64,000 bases of DNA from Paracoccus halophilus (GCF_000763905.1 NZ_JRKN01000011.1:33958-97957); one strand, 5' to 3'. Shown: positions 27,839 through 36,980, counted from the stretch's first letter. The notes: a model not told the origin generated them from the sequence alone. Numbers and translations are program-made.

Positions 27839-28312
27839 ATGGCCACGAAAACCGATCCGAATTACAAAGTCATCGCCGAGAACCGCCGCGCGCGGTTCGA
27901 TTACTTCATCGAAAGCGATCTTGAGGTGGGCATCGTTCTGACCGGCTCCGAGGTGAAAAGCCTGCGCACCGGACAGTCGAACATCGCCGAAAGCTATGCC
28001 TCGGTCGAAGAGGGCGAGCTGTGGCTGATCAACGCCTATATCGCCAGCTACAAGCAGGCCGCGCTCTTTGGCCATGAGGAACGGCGCAAGCGCAAGCTTC
28101 TGGTGTCGAAAAAGGAACTGGCGCGGCTGTGGCAGGCGATCGGCAGGCAGGGCATGACGCTGGTGCCGCTGGTGATGTATTTCAACCATCGCGGCATGGT
28201 GAAACTGAAGATCGGCCTGGCCAAGGGCAAGAAGGCCGCCGACAAGCGCGAGACCTCGGCCAAGCGTGACTGGAACCGGCAGAAACAGCGCTTGCTGAAA
28301 CAGAACGGCTGA
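27839..28312 (+). CDS. smpB: SsrA-binding protein SmpB
   Basis: This 157-residue RNA-binding protein delivers tmRNA to stalled ribosomes. The family features are present: [15 protein letters not shown] near the start, [13 protein letters not shown], the INAYIASY segment, and the Lys/Arg-rich C-terminal tail ([11 protein letters not shown]). ATG at 27839 is the canonical MATK start. No tmRNA gene is recognisable nearby. Confidence 0.97.
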   Translation: MATKTDPNYKVIAENRRARFDYFIESDLEVGIVLTGSEVKSLRTGQSNIAESYASVEEGELWLINAYIASYKQAALFGHEERRKRKLLVSKKELARLWQAIGRQGMTLVPLVMYFNHRGMVKLKIGLAKGKKAADKRETSAKRDWNRQKQRLLKQNG

Positions 28313-28381
28313 CCTTACGCCATTGCAGGCGCGCGCGCCTGGCGTTACATCGGTCTGGTTTGTTACGCGGGGGAAGGGCCG

Positions 28382-29248
28382 ATGGCCGGGGCAAGCGATA
28401 CCGACGATCCCAGGATACTGGTCTCGACCGGCTGGCTGGCCGCGCATCTGGACGACCCCGATCTGCGCATCATCGACGCGACCTGGTTTCTGTCGGGCGA
28501 CCGCGACGCCCATGCCGAATATCTTGCCGCCCATATTCCCGGCGCGCGGTTCTGGGATCTGGACGCGATCGCCGACAGCCGCAGCGCCCTGCCCCATATG
28601 GCCCCGCCGCCCGAGGTCTTCGTCAGCCGGGTCCGCGCCATGGGCATCGGCGACGGCCATCAGGTCGTGGTCTATGACAACTCGCCCCTGCGTTCGGCGG
28701 CCCGCATATGGTGGAATTTCCGCCTGATGGGCCATGACAGCGTGGCCGTGCTGGATGGCGGTCTTGGCAAATGGCTGGCCGAGGGGCGCCCGGTCGAGGA
28801 CGCGGCCCCCGCGATCCGCGACCGGCACCTGAATGTCCGCCGCGTTCCGGAACTGGTGCGCGACGTGACCCAGGTCGCCGCCGCCAGCAAGCTGGGCGAC
28901 CATGAAATCGTCGATGCCCGCGCCGCCGAACGCTTTCGCGGCGAGGCGGCCGAGCCCCGCCCCGGCCTGCGCTCGGGCCATATTCCCGGCTCGAAGAGCC
29001 TGCCCTTTGGCCGGCTCTACAATGCCGACGGCACGCTCAAGGCGCCGGCCGGGCTGCGCGCGGAATTCGAGGCCGCCGGGGTGGACCTGTCCAAGCCCGT
29101 CATCACCAGCTGCGGCTCGGGCGTGACGGCGGCCTCGCTGTCCCTGGCGCTTGAGCGGATCGGGCACCGGGATCATTCGCTTTACGACGGAAGCTGGGCC
29201 GAATGGGGCAGCTTCCCTGACCTTGAAATCGCAACCGGAGATGCCTGA
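28382..29248 (+). CDS. sseA: 3-mercaptopyruvate sulfurtransferase
   Basis: This 288-residue protein has two rhodanese domains (about 12-135 and 165-285). The active-site loop is CGSGVTA, the mercaptopyruvate-type signature, where thiosulfate sulfurtransferases usually have CRKGVTA. The interdomain GHIPGSKSLPF segment is intact. It transfers sulfur from 3-mercaptopyruvate to acceptors such as cyanide or thiols. Its TGA overlaps the next gene's ATG by one base. The aminotransferase downstream could supply a transamination step, so the pair may work together in cysteine catabolism; this is inference from coupling. Confidence 0.92.
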   Translation: MAGASDTDDPRILVSTGWLAAHLDDPDLRIIDATWFLSGDRDAHAEYLAAHIPGARFWDLDAIADSRSALPHMAPPPEVFVSRVRAMGIGDGHQVVVYDNSPLRSAARIWWNFRLMGHDSVAVLDGGLGKWLAEGRPVEDAAPAIRDRHLNVRRVPELVRDVTQVAAASKLGDHEIVDARAAERFRGEAAEPRPGLRSGHIPGSKSLPFGRLYNADGTLKAPAGLRAEFEAAGVDLSKPVITSCGSGVTAASLSLALERIGHRDHSLYDGSWAEWGSFPDLEIATGDA

Positions 29249-30432
29249 TGCTGGCCAATCTGAAACCACAAGCCCCTGACAAGATCCTGGCCCTGATCGG
29301 CGAGTTCAAGGCCGATACCCGTCAGGGCAAGATCGACCTGGGCGTCGGCGTCTACAAGGATGCCAATGGCCACACGCCGATCATGCGCGCCGTGCACGAG
29401 GCCGAAAAGCGCATTCTGGCAAGCGAGACCACCAAGAGCTATTCCGCCCTGGCAGGCGAGCCGGATTTCCAGAGCGCCATGGCCGGGCTGGTGCTGGGCG
29501 CGGGCCACAAGCCCGAACTGACCGCCGCGCTGGCCACGGTGGGCGGCACCGGCGCGATCCGTCAGGCGCTGGAACTGGCGCGGATGGCCAATCCCGATCT
29601 GCGGGTCTTTGTCAGCGATCCGACCTGGCCCAACCATGTCTCGATCATGAATTTCATGGGCCTGCCGGTCCAGCATTACCGCTATTTCGACAATGACACG
29701 CGCGGCGTCGATTTCGAGGGGCTCAAGGCCGATATCTCGGCCGCGAAAAAGGGCGATGTGGTGCTGCTGCATGGCTGCTGCCACAATCCGACCGGCGCCA
29801 ACCTGACGCTGGAACAATGGGCCGAGGTCGCGGATATCCTGGAAAAGACCGGCGCCATGCCGCTGATCGACCTGGCCTATCAGGGCTTCGGCGACGGGCT
29901 CGAGGCCGACGCGGCCGGCACCCGGCTGATCGCCTCGCGCATTCCCGAAATGCTGATCGCGGCATCCTGCAGCAAGAATTTCGGCATCTATCGCGAACGC
30001 ACCGGCTGTCTGCTGGCGCAATGCGGCGACGCGACGACGCGCGACCTGACCCAGGGCGCGATGGCGTTCCTGAACCGCCAGACCTATTCCTTCCCGCCCT
30101 TTCACGGCGCCAAGATCGTGGCGACCGTGCTGAACACGCCCGAGCTGCGCGCCGATTGGGAGGCCGAGCTGGAGGCCGTGCGCAGCGGCATGCTGCGCCT
30201 GCGCGAACAGCTTGCGCGCGAGCTGTCCTCGCTGGCTGGCTCGGACCGGTTCGGCTTTATCGCCGAACATCGCGGCATGTTCTCGCGCCTTGGCGCCACG
30301 CCCGAGCAGGTCAAGCGGATCAAGGAGGAATTCGCCATCTACATGGTCGGCGATTCGCGGCTGAACATCGCCGGGCTCAATGACACGACCGTGCCGATCC
30401 TGGCCCGCGCCATCATCGAGGCCGGCGTCTGA
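29248..30432 (+). CDS. aromatic amino acid/aspartate aminotransferase (class I)
   Basis: This 394-residue PLP enzyme is of the AspC/TyrB subgroup: GVGVYKDANG near residue 31, HGCCHNPTG near 174, and the PLP Lys in SCSKNFGIYRERTG near 244. A conserved C-terminal Arg-containing segment (GDSRLNIAGL) binds the substrate carboxylate. It is translationally coupled to sseA. Substrates are probably aromatic amino acids, aspartate or cysteine with 2-oxoglutarate. A clear terminator follows. Confidence 0.9.
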   Translation: MLANLKPQAPDKILALIGEFKADTRQGKIDLGVGVYKDANGHTPIMRAVHEAEKRILASETTKSYSALAGEPDFQSAMAGLVLGAGHKPELTAALATVGGTGAIRQALELARMANPDLRVFVSDPTWPNHVSIMNFMGLPVQHYRYFDNDTRGVDFEGLKADISAAKKGDVVLLHGCCHNPTGANLTLEQWAEVADILEKTGAMPLIDLAYQGFGDGLEADAAGTRLIASRIPEMLIAASCSKNFGIYRERTGCLLAQCGDATTRDLTQGAMAFLNRQTYSFPPFHGAKIVATVLNTPELRADWEAELEAVRSGMLRLREQLARELSSLAGSDRFGFIAEHRGMFSRLGATPEQVKRIKEEFAIYMVGDSRLNIAGLNDTTVPILARAIIEAGV

Positions 30433-30465
30433 CGCGCGGCCTTTTTCCCTGCGCGCGACACGACA

Positions 30466-30493
30466 GGGCCCGGTGCGATTGCCGGGCCTTTTT
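30466..30493 (+). terminator. intrinsic terminator
   Basis: A 7-bp stem of GGCCCGG (30467-30473) with CCGGGCC (30482-30488) is followed by TTTTT, 35 bp after the aminotransferase stop. It also stands between convergent transcripts. Confidence 0.85.
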
Positions 30494-30495
30494 CG

Positions 30496-30828
30496 TCAAT
30501 TGCCGCGGGCCAGCTTGCGCTCGATATAGTCGCGCAGTTCCTCGATCTCGGCCTGGCTTTCGCGCAGCTGGCCCTGCGCCGCGCGCAGTTCCGCCTCGGT
30601 CGAGGACAGTTTCGCGACCAGTTCCGCCTCGCGCTCTTCCAGTTCCGTCACCGCGCGGTCGCGCGTCTCCTCGGCGTCGTGCAATTGCTGGGCCATATCC
30701 TCAAGCTCGCCCATTTCCGCGCGGGTGACGCGGAACAGGCGGTTGACCAGCGCGCTCGCCATCCAGCCCAGCACGAAGGTTGCGAACAGGATGATCGCGG
30801 TGACGACGATGAATTCGATACGGGTCAT
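30496..30828 (-). CDS. small membrane-anchored coiled-coil protein
   Basis: This 110-residue protein has one N-terminal transmembrane helix (residues about 6-28) followed by a long, highly charged heptad-like stretch (about 38-105), rich in Glu, Ala, Leu and Arg, that should form a coiled coil. It is not a named family to me. It lies 18 bp downstream of the large OmpA-type gene on the same strand, so the two probably act together at the envelope. The orientation (N-in or N-out) cannot be decided. Confidence 0.75.
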   Translation of the reverse strand: MTRIEFIVVTAIILFATFVLGWMASALVNRLFRVTRAEMGELEDMAQQLHDAEETRDRAVTELEEREAELVAKLSSTEAELRAAQGQLRESQAEIEELRDYIERKLARGN

Positions 30829-30846
30829 GCTTGGGCCGACAGGTTA

Positions 30847-33093
30847 TCAGTTGTTTTCGGGACGCGGTTGCGGGCGCAGCGCGCCGCCGACATCCGGCGG
30901 CGACATGGGAACGATGGCCGGCAGCACGGCACCGGGCAGTTCGGGCAGCAGCCCGGCGCTGTTCTGTACTGGCCGCGATCCGGCATAGGCGGCGGCGCCT
31001 TCGGGCGTGGCGCGGTCGGCCACCAGCGCATCGGCCGGGTCCCGGCCGATCGCCGCCGCCGCGGGACGGGTCGCGGCATTGATCGCCGCGGTATCCGGCC
31101 CCTGCGAGCCACCGGCCTCGGCCTGCTTTAGGTCCTCGAACACGGGATGCAGCGCCCCGGTCGCGGCCCTGATCGCGGCCTCGCGCAGTTTGGCGGCCAG
31201 GGCATCGGGCGCGTCGGTGACGCCCTTGACCAGTTCGGCGGGCTGCGGCGCGTTCACCATCACCGGCTCATCGGAGAGCAGCACGAACTCGATCCGGCGA
31301 TTCGCCTCGCGCCCGGCATCGGTCTCGTTATCGGCCAGCGGCTGGCTTTCGCCATATCCGCGCGCGGTCATATGGGTCGTGTCGATGCCGGCACCGGTCA
31401 TCGCCTCGAGGATGGCCTGCGCGCGGCGGCGGGAAAGCTCGGCATTGAAACCCTCGGAGCCCTGGGAATCGGTATGCCCGCCAACCTCGATGCGGAAATC
31501 GGCGCAATTGCTCATGGTCTCGGCCAGCCGGGCGAGCGTCGGGCCGGGATCGCCGGCGATCACCGACTTGTTCGGCTCGAACCCGATTTCCGATTCGCGC
31601 ATCGCGGCGTTCAGCTGATCGACGCATTCGACGCCCGAGGGCAGGCCCAGCAGCGGGTCCAGCCGCCGGTCGTAGCGGATCGCCAGCTCATAGCGCGCCC
31701 CCGCGCCCAGCTGCTGCGACAGCCGCGCCGCCGCCAAGTCCGAGGCGGTCCGGCTGCCCGAGACGCCGGTGATCCGGATCAGATCGGGCGTGACCGTGAC
31801 CATGCCGCGCTGCAGCCCCTCGATCGCCTCGAGCCCGGCAATCGCCCGCAGGGTCCAGCCGTCGGGAATGGCGCCATCGACCCGCAGCATGCTGTCCACC
31901 TCGCCGAAATGCGACCGGGCAAGGCTTTCCACCACGCCGCGCATGCGCTCATCGAGAACAAGGCCGCGCAGCGACACGCCGCCGGCATCCACCACCGCCG
32001 AGAACTCGGCCGGGCCGCGCCCGGCGGCGCTGGCCTGCTCATGCCGCGCGCTCAGGGTGAAGGCGGGGGGCAGCGCGCCCTGCAGCCGGCCGACCGCCTC
32101 GTCGAACCTGGCCGGCTCGACATCGGCGGGGGCAAAGAGCGCGACATCGGTATCCGAAATCGTGACCGAACCCGCCCCCATGGTACCGACCGCCACGATG
32201 CCCGCCACCGCCGCATCGGCCCAGCGGCCCGAAGGCGCGCCCAGCCCCAGCGTGCATTGCGGATTGCCCGGAACGCCCAGTTCCACGCCGACTTTCAGGA
32301 TGCGCGCCCGCGCCGCTTCGGTATCGGCGGCGCAGGCATCGAAGCGCGGCCCCGCGACATCGTGGACGAAGCGCAGCGTAAAGGGCGCGATGACCGGGCG
32401 CGGCGCGCTCACCTCCTGGTTCAACGTGACACCGGCGGGTGTAAGACGTTTCAGCGCCGCCTCCAGATTCTGCTTTTCCTGCGGGCTGCCGGTGATCGCC
32501 CGGACCGAAACCTCGCCCACCCGGACCGAGATCTTGGCCTGCGGCGCGAGCTGCGCCGCACTCAGACCCAGCGAAAAGGCCGCGTCCCAGCCCTCGGGGA
32601 CCGGGTAGTCCGCCGCCTCGAGCAGGTCCGAGACCTCGGCCCCCGCCGTTTGCCGGCGCAAGCTGGCAACCATCGCGTCACGGTCCAGCGCGGCCGGCAC
32701 CAGTCCGATGATCGTGATGCCCTGATCGTTGCGCAGCAGCTCGACCTTGAAATCCGGGGCCACCAGCAGCTTTTTCGCGGTCACCTGCATGTCATCGAGC
32801 ACGCGGTTCGGATCGACCACCGTCTCGGCCAGGGTCAGCGCGCGGACGCGCTGGATTTCGTCCGGGGCGGTGCCTCCGAGACGGACCTGCAACCCGTCGG
32901 CGCGCACCGTCAGCCAATCGAATTGCGCCAGCGCCGCGCCCAGATCGCGGGTGGCGTTCGTCTCAATGAAATCGGCGGCGCTGCGCGCCCCCAGAAAGGA
33001 TAGGCCGCCCGCGGCGGCCAGCGCGATCAGGCTGACAAGGATCGCCGGGCCGCGGCGCGCGCTGCGCCGGCCGGGACGCGGGGAATTGGCCAT
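30847..33093 (-). CDS. large OmpA-family envelope protein with N-terminal BON-like repeats
   Basis: This 748-residue protein has an Arg-rich N-terminus and one membrane anchor (about residues 16-38). Several repeated alpha/beta segments of BON-like character follow (about 50-480), then an OmpA-C peptidoglycan-binding domain (about 520-640). In the latter the key GGHTDSQG Asp and NRRIEF Arg are present. A further 110-residue acidic/Pro-rich tail follows, which is longer than usual. It should sit in the periplasm tethered to the inner membrane and grip peptidoglycan. It lies downstream of ubiA on the same strand (78 bp) and upstream of a coiled-coil protein, which is probably a functional partner. 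Confidence 0.83.
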   Translation of the reverse strand: MANSPRPGRRSARRGPAILVSLIALAAAGGLSFLGARSAADFIETNATRDLGAALAQFDWLTVRADGLQVRLGGTAPDEIQRVRALTLAETVVDPNRVLDDMQVTAKKLLVAPDFKVELLRNDQGITIIGLVPAALDRDAMVASLRRQTAGAEVSDLLEAADYPVPEGWDAAFSLGLSAAQLAPQAKISVRVGEVSVRAITGSPQEKQNLEAALKRLTPAGVTLNQEVSAPRPVIAPFTLRFVHDVAGPRFDACAADTEAARARILKVGVELGVPGNPQCTLGLGAPSGRWADAAVAGIVAVGTMGAGSVTISDTDVALFAPADVEPARFDEAVGRLQGALPPAFTLSARHEQASAAGRGPAEFSAVVDAGGVSLRGLVLDERMRGVVESLARSHFGEVDSMLRVDGAIPDGWTLRAIAGLEAIEGLQRGMVTVTPDLIRITGVSGSRTASDLAAARLSQQLGAGARYELAIRYDRRLDPLLGLPSGVECVDQLNAAMRESEIGFEPNKSVIAGDPGPTLARLAETMSNCADFRIEVGGHTDSQGSEGFNAELSRRRAQAILEAMTGAGIDTTHMTARGYGESQPLADNETDAGREANRRIEFVLLSDEPVMVNAPQPAELVKGVTDAPDALAAKLREAAIRAATGALHPVFEDLKQAEAGGSQGPDTAAINAATRPAAAAIGRDPADALVADRATPEGAAAYAGSRPVQNSAGLLPELPGAVLPAIVPMSPPDVGGALRPQPRPENN

Positions 33094-33171
33094 CAGGGGA
33101 ACCTTGGGGCTGTTTCCGACCCGACGGATTTAATCGCTCTGCCGGAAATTCGCAAATCAAACGATTGCCAG

Positions 33172-34128
33172 TCAGACGATCCCCGCCAGCGCCAGGAAGA
33201 ATGCGACGATCAGCCCGGCATCGCGATTGGCGCGGAACAGGCGCAGGCAGCCGGCGCTGTCCTTCATGTCGAACTGCCGCAACTGCCATGCCAGATGCGC
33301 GGCAAAACCCGCCACGCCGACCAGCGCCACCACCACCGCGGACCATGAGGGACCGGCCGCCAGCACCGCCAGCGCCAGCAGCAGGACCGAGACCGCGCCG
33401 AAACCCGCCAGCCAGCGCGGCGTGTCGCGGCCGAACAGGCGGGCGGTGGACTTGACGCCGATCAGCGCGTCGTCCTCGGCGTCCTGATGGGCATAGATCG
33501 TGTCGTAAAATATCGTCCAGGCGATCCCGGCCAGATAGGCCAGCACCGGCGCCGGCGCCAGATTGCCGGTATGCGCCGCCCAGGCCAGCAGCGCGCCCCA
33601 GTTGAAGGCCAGCCCCAGAAACACCTGCGGCCACCAGGTGAAGCGCTTGGCAAAGGGATAGATCGCGACCAGCCCCAGCGAGGCAATGCCCAGAAAGATC
33701 GCGGCACCGCCCAGCGTCAGCAAAAGCGCGAAACCGGCCAGCGACTGCGCCACCATCCAGATCGCCGCCCCGGTCACCGTCACCTGCCCCGAGGGAATCG
33801 GCCGCGACCGCGTGCGCGCCACCTTGTCGTCGATATCGCGGTCGGTGATGTCGTTCCAGGTGCAGCCCGCGCCGCGCATCAGGACCGCGCCCGCGCCGCA
33901 GGCTACGGCGATCCACAGATCGTTCCATGTCGGATGATCGGCGATCATCGCCAGCCCGATTCCCCACCAGCAGGGCAGCAGCAGCAGCCAGGTCCCGATC
34001 GGCCGGTCGGCCCGCGACAGGCGCAGCCACGGCCGCCAGTCCGGAGGCGCGTGGCGGTCCACCCAATTATCGGGCGGCGCGTCGGAAACGGTGCTTTCGG
34101 CCTCTGGCGTCGGACCTTCGGTCTGCAT
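33172..34128 (-). CDS. ubiA: 4-hydroxybenzoate polyprenyltransferase
   Basis: This 318-residue inner-membrane enzyme prenylates 4-hydroxybenzoate in ubiquinone synthesis. Both Asp-rich motifs that bind Mg-prenyl diphosphate are visible: NDITDRDIDDKV near residue 94 and YAHQDAEDD near 220. About eight helices are present. I start at 34128 (MQTEGP), since the longer frame to 34191 would overlap the divergent rsmE start at 34144. Only 15 bp separate the two start codons, so the promoters must lie within each other's coding regions. Confidence 0.93.
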   Translation of the reverse strand: MQTEGPTPEAESTVSDAPPDNWVDRHAPPDWRPWLRLSRADRPIGTWLLLLPCWWGIGLAMIADHPTWNDLWIAVACGAGAVLMRGAGCTWNDITDRDIDDKVARTRSRPIPSGQVTVTGAAIWMVAQSLAGFALLLTLGGAAIFLGIASLGLVAIYPFAKRFTWWPQVFLGLAFNWGALLAWAAHTGNLAPAPVLAYLAGIAWTIFYDTIYAHQDAEDDALIGVKSTARLFGRDTPRWLAGFGAVSVLLLALAVLAAGPSWSAVVVALVGVAGFAAHLAWQLRQFDMKDSAGCLRLFRANRDAGLIVAFFLALAGIV

Positions 34129-34143
34129 AAGCTGCACCCCATC

Positions 34144-34863
34144 ATGGCGAAAATCAGACTGTTCATAGATCACCCGCTGGCCGAGGGACAAGCCATCGCG
34201 CTAACGCCGGATCAGGCGCATTACCTGGCCTCGGTCATGCGGCAGGGGCCGGGGGCCGAAATTCTGGTCTTCAACGGGCGCGATGGCGAATGGCTGGCGC
34301 GGATCGGACGCATCGCCAAGCGGAGCGGCGAATTGCTGGCCGTCAGCCGGACCGCGCCGCAGCTGGACCCGCCCGACCTGTGGCTGATCTTTGCCCCGAT
34401 CAAGAAGGCGCGCACCGATTTCATCGTTGAAAAGGCCGCCGAGATGGGCGCCGCGCGCGTCCTGCCCGTGCAGACCGAACACACCAATTCCGAACGCATC
34501 CGCCAGGACCGCCTGCAGGCCCATGCCGTTGAGGCGGCCGAGCAATGCGGCGGCACCTTTGTCCCCGAGGTCGGCGAGCTGACGCCGCTTTCGCGCCTGC
34601 TCGGGGGTTGGGAGCCCGCCCGCCGCATCCTTTGGGCCGACGAGGCGCTGGCCGGCCCCGCCGCGACGCTCCGCGGCCTGCCGGGCGGTCCCTGGGCGAT
34701 CCTGATCGGCCCCGAAGGGGGCTGGTCCGAATCGGAGCGCAGGCGCCTGTCGGCGATGGAATGCGTCACGCGCGTGTCGCTGGGGCCGCGGATCCTGCGC
34801 GCCGACACCGCTGCCGTTGCGTCACTTGCCCTGTGGCAGGCGGAACTGGGCGACTGGCGCTGA
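34144..34863 (+). CDS. rsmE: 16S rRNA (uracil-1498-N3)-methyltransferase
   Basis: This 239-residue SPOUT-class methyltransferase has an N-terminal PUA-like domain (about 1-70) and the knotted SAM-binding domain. Family motifs LIGPEGGWSESE near residue 192 and LGPRILRADTAAVASLA near 214 are intact. The ATG at 34144 is the sensible start; the frame continues upstream only as a shadow of ubiA. Confidence 0.95.
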   Translation: MAKIRLFIDHPLAEGQAIALTPDQAHYLASVMRQGPGAEILVFNGRDGEWLARIGRIAKRSGELLAVSRTAPQLDPPDLWLIFAPIKKARTDFIVEKAAEMGAARVLPVQTEHTNSERIRQDRLQAHAVEAAEQCGGTFVPEVGELTPLSRLLGGWEPARRILWADEALAGPAATLRGLPGGPWAILIGPEGGWSESERRRLSAMECVTRVSLGPRILRADTAAVASLALWQAELGDWR

Positions 34864-35074
34864 AAGCCGCCCCGCCCTGCCGGTTTTCCGTCGAAGCTTT
34901 TCATCGAAAACCGGCCTTTCACCGCAGGAACTTGCGCCGCGCCGCAGCACTTCACACACGTTCACAAAAAAGTAATTAAAACGGTTACTTATGCTGGCGC
35001 TGCATAGCAGCATTGCCGCTTCTGACGTGGTTTTTCCACAGGGCCGCTCCTATATGCTGAAGCATCAACGGAAC

Positions 35075-35097
35075 GCCCGATGACGGGCATATTTTCA
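35075..35097 (+). promoter_or_regulatory. terminator-like hairpin in DUF1127 leader
   Basis: GCCCG (35075-35079) pairs with CGGGC (35084-35088) and is followed by ATATTTT, ending about 12 bases before the DUF1127 start codon and just before its AAGGTGAG ribosome-binding site. It could attenuate transcription or affect mRNA stability. The 245-bp gap around it (34864-35108) is unusually AT-rich in its middle and must hold the promoter. Confidence 0.4.
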
Positions 35098-35108
35098 AGG
35101 TGAGAAAC

Positions 35109-35303
35109 ATGTCGGCGATCGACACGAACCGCGTCCAAAGCGGGGCGCGCTCTTCCGGTATTGGTTCGAAAATCTGGGCGGCTCTGTCGGCCTGGAACGA
35201 TGCGCGCGTGACCAAGAACGCGCTGAACCGTCTGACCGACCGCGAGCTGGACGATATCGGTCTGTGCCGCGGCGATATCGAGCGCATTGCCCGCGCCCAC
35301 TGA
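35109..35303 (+). CDS. DUF1127 domain small protein
   Basis: This 64-residue basic protein has the C-terminal DUF1127 signature LNRLTDRELDDIGLCRGDIERIA (written here in part: RLTDRELDDIGL then RGDIERIA). Such small proteins are common in Alphaproteobacteria, and some bind RNA and affect stress or phosphate responses. I use the ATG at 35109 behind AAGGTGAG; a GTG nine bases upstream is possible. It is monocistronic with a strong terminator. Confidence 0.88.
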   Translation: MSAIDTNRVQSGARSSGIGSKIWAALSAWNDARVTKNALNRLTDRELDDIGLCRGDIERIARAH

Positions 35304-35352
35304 ACGCAGCGCAAGGTCAGAAATGCCACGGCCCGGCAACGGGCAGAGATTC

Positions 35353-35382
35353 AGGCGGCCGCCCAGGCCGCCTTTCGTATTT
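35353..35382 (+). terminator. intrinsic terminator after DUF1127 gene
   Basis: An 8-bp stem (35353-35360 with 35366-35373), loop of five, followed by a T-rich stretch (TTCGTATTT), 50 bp after the stop codon and upstream of the convergent prmA end. Confidence 0.75.
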
Positions 35383-35417
35383 CCGGCTTTCGCATGCCCG
35401 GTCTTGCCGCGCGGCCG

Positions 35418-36287
35418 CTATTCGCGGATCACGACCAGCGTGGACCATTCGCCCAGATCCTCGCGGTGCTCCAGCGCCAGCCCGCCGGCACGATAGGCGG
35501 CGATCACCTCTTCGGCCTGATGGGTCAGGATGCCCGACAGGATCGCGCGCCCGCCCCGCGCGATATAGCGCGCCATGTCCGGGACCAGCCCGATCAGCGG
35601 CTTTTTCAGGATATTGGCAAAGACCAGATCGAAGGGCGCGGCGCGCTCGATCAGCGGCTGGTCGAAGCCCACGGCCTCGACACATTCGACGCGCCCGTCC
35701 AGGCCGTTGGCGATGACATTGGCGCGCGCGGTATCGACCGCGACCGGGTCGATATCGCCGGCCAGCACGATCACCGGAAAGACCCGCGCCGCGGCCATGG
35801 CCAGCACGGCGGTACCGCAGCCGATATCGACGATGCGGCGCGGCGCGGCGCCCTGCCCGATCAGCCGGTCCAGCGCCAGCAGGCACCCTTTGGTCGTGTC
35901 GTGATGGCCGGTGCCAAAGGCCATCGCGGCCTCGATCAGCAGCGCCTCGGCGCCCTCGGGCACCTTGTCGGCGTCATGGCTGCCATGGACAAAGAACCGC
36001 CCCGCCGCGACCGGCGAAAGCTGACGCCGGACATGGGCGACCCAGTCCACCTCGGGCAGTTCCGAGATGACAAAGGGCTCCGCCCCCCAGGCGGCGGCCA
36101 GCAGCGCCAGCCCGATCTCGTCGGGGCTTTCGGTGAAATACAGCCCCACCTCCCAGCGGTCGCTGCCATCCTCGATCTCGAACACGCCGCTGCCCACCGG
36201 CTCGGGGGTCAGGTCCTCGGCCTGCGCGGCCAGCGCCTCGGCGGCGTCACGGCCGGCGGCATGGGTCAGCGCGGTCCATGTGGGCAT
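35418..36287 (-). CDS. prmA: ribosomal protein L11 methyltransferase
   Basis: This 289-residue SAM-dependent enzyme trimethylates L11. The PrmA signature AFGTGHHDTT is near residue 129, the SAM motif VDIGCGTAVLAMAAA near 158 and FANILKKPL near 217. The start at 36287 (MPTW) overlaps the msrA stop by one base, which indicates coupling. The longer frame into msrA is a shadow. Confidence 0.94.
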   Translation of the reverse strand: MPTWTALTHAAGRDAAEALAAQAEDLTPEPVGSGVFEIEDGSDRWEVGLYFTESPDEIGLALLAAAWGAEPFVISELPEVDWVAHVRRQLSPVAAGRFFVHGSHDADKVPEGAEALLIEAAMAFGTGHHDTTKGCLLALDRLIGQGAAPRRIVDIGCGTAVLAMAAARVFPVIVLAGDIDPVAVDTARANVIANGLDGRVECVEAVGFDQPLIERAAPFDLVFANILKKPLIGLVPDMARYIARGGRAILSGILTHQAEEVIAAYRAGGLALEHREDLGEWSTLVVIRE

Positions 36288-36871
36288 CAGATTTCCTCGG
36301 CAATATCGGTCAGAGGCGCCTGTATGCCCGTGCCGCGCAAGCCGCAATAGCCATTGGGGTAGCGGTCCAGATATTGCTGGTGATCCTCATGCGCCGGATA
36401 GAAGGGTCCGGCCGGCAGGATTTCCGTGGTGATCTCGGAGAATCCGCCCACCGCCAGCCGGTTGCCGTAATCGGCCCTGGACAGTTCGGCCGCGGCGCGC
36501 TGGCTGTCGGTGAAATACATGATGAGCGAGCGATACTGGCTGCCGATATCGTTGCCCTGCCGGTTGCCCTGCGTCGGGTTGTGGTTTTCCCAGAACACCT
36601 GCAACAGCCGCTCATAGCTGATGCGCGAGCTGTCATAGACCAGGCGCACCACCTCGGCATGGCCGGTCGTGCCCTGGCAGACCTGCTTGTAGCTTGGGTC
36701 CGCGACATTGCCGCCGGCAAAGCCCACCTCGGTCAGCCAGACGCCGTCAAGCTGCCAGAACAGGCGCTCGACACCCCAATAGCAGCCCATGCCGAAGATC
36801 GCCTGATCGAAGCCCTTGGGCACCTCGGCATCCAGCGGCCGGTCGAATATCCTGTGAATCGGAGCATTCAT
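36287..36871 (-). CDS. msrA: peptide-methionine (S)-S-oxide reductase
   Basis: This 194-residue enzyme reduces Met-S-sulfoxide. The active-site motif is GMGCYWGVERLFW near residue 28 (GCFWG with Tyr for Phe), and GYAGG-equivalent GFAGG is near 51. The C-terminal AHEDHQQYLDRYPNGYCGLRGTG carries a possible resolving Cys. It is coupled to prmA downstream. The start ATG at 36871 is the only one that keeps the family N-terminus. Confidence 0.94.
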   Translation of the reverse strand: MNAPIHRIFDRPLDAEVPKGFDQAIFGMGCYWGVERLFWQLDGVWLTEVGFAGGNVADPSYKQVCQGTTGHAEVVRLVYDSSRISYERLLQVFWENHNPTQGNRQGNDIGSQYRSLIMYFTDSQRAAAELSRADYGNRLAVGGFSEITTEILPAGPFYPAHEDHQQYLDRYPNGYCGLRGTGIQAPLTDIAEEI

Positions 36872-36980
36872 GATTGCATCCTTTCGAAAGCTGTTGCCGC
36901 AAATCTAGGTGCGGCCCTACGCTGGCGCAACGCCGCAACCCGCATCAGGGTTCGGCCGCCCCCTGAAGATGAGGAAGATC

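Noticed and set aside
27784..28381. tmRNA gene next to smpB
   Set aside because: No tag-peptide frame or tRNA-like acceptor end is visible in either flank.
35304..35400. CcsR-like sRNA downstream of the DUF1127 gene, as in Rhodobacter
   Set aside because: No CCUCC loop pattern is visible; only a single intrinsic terminator follows the gene.
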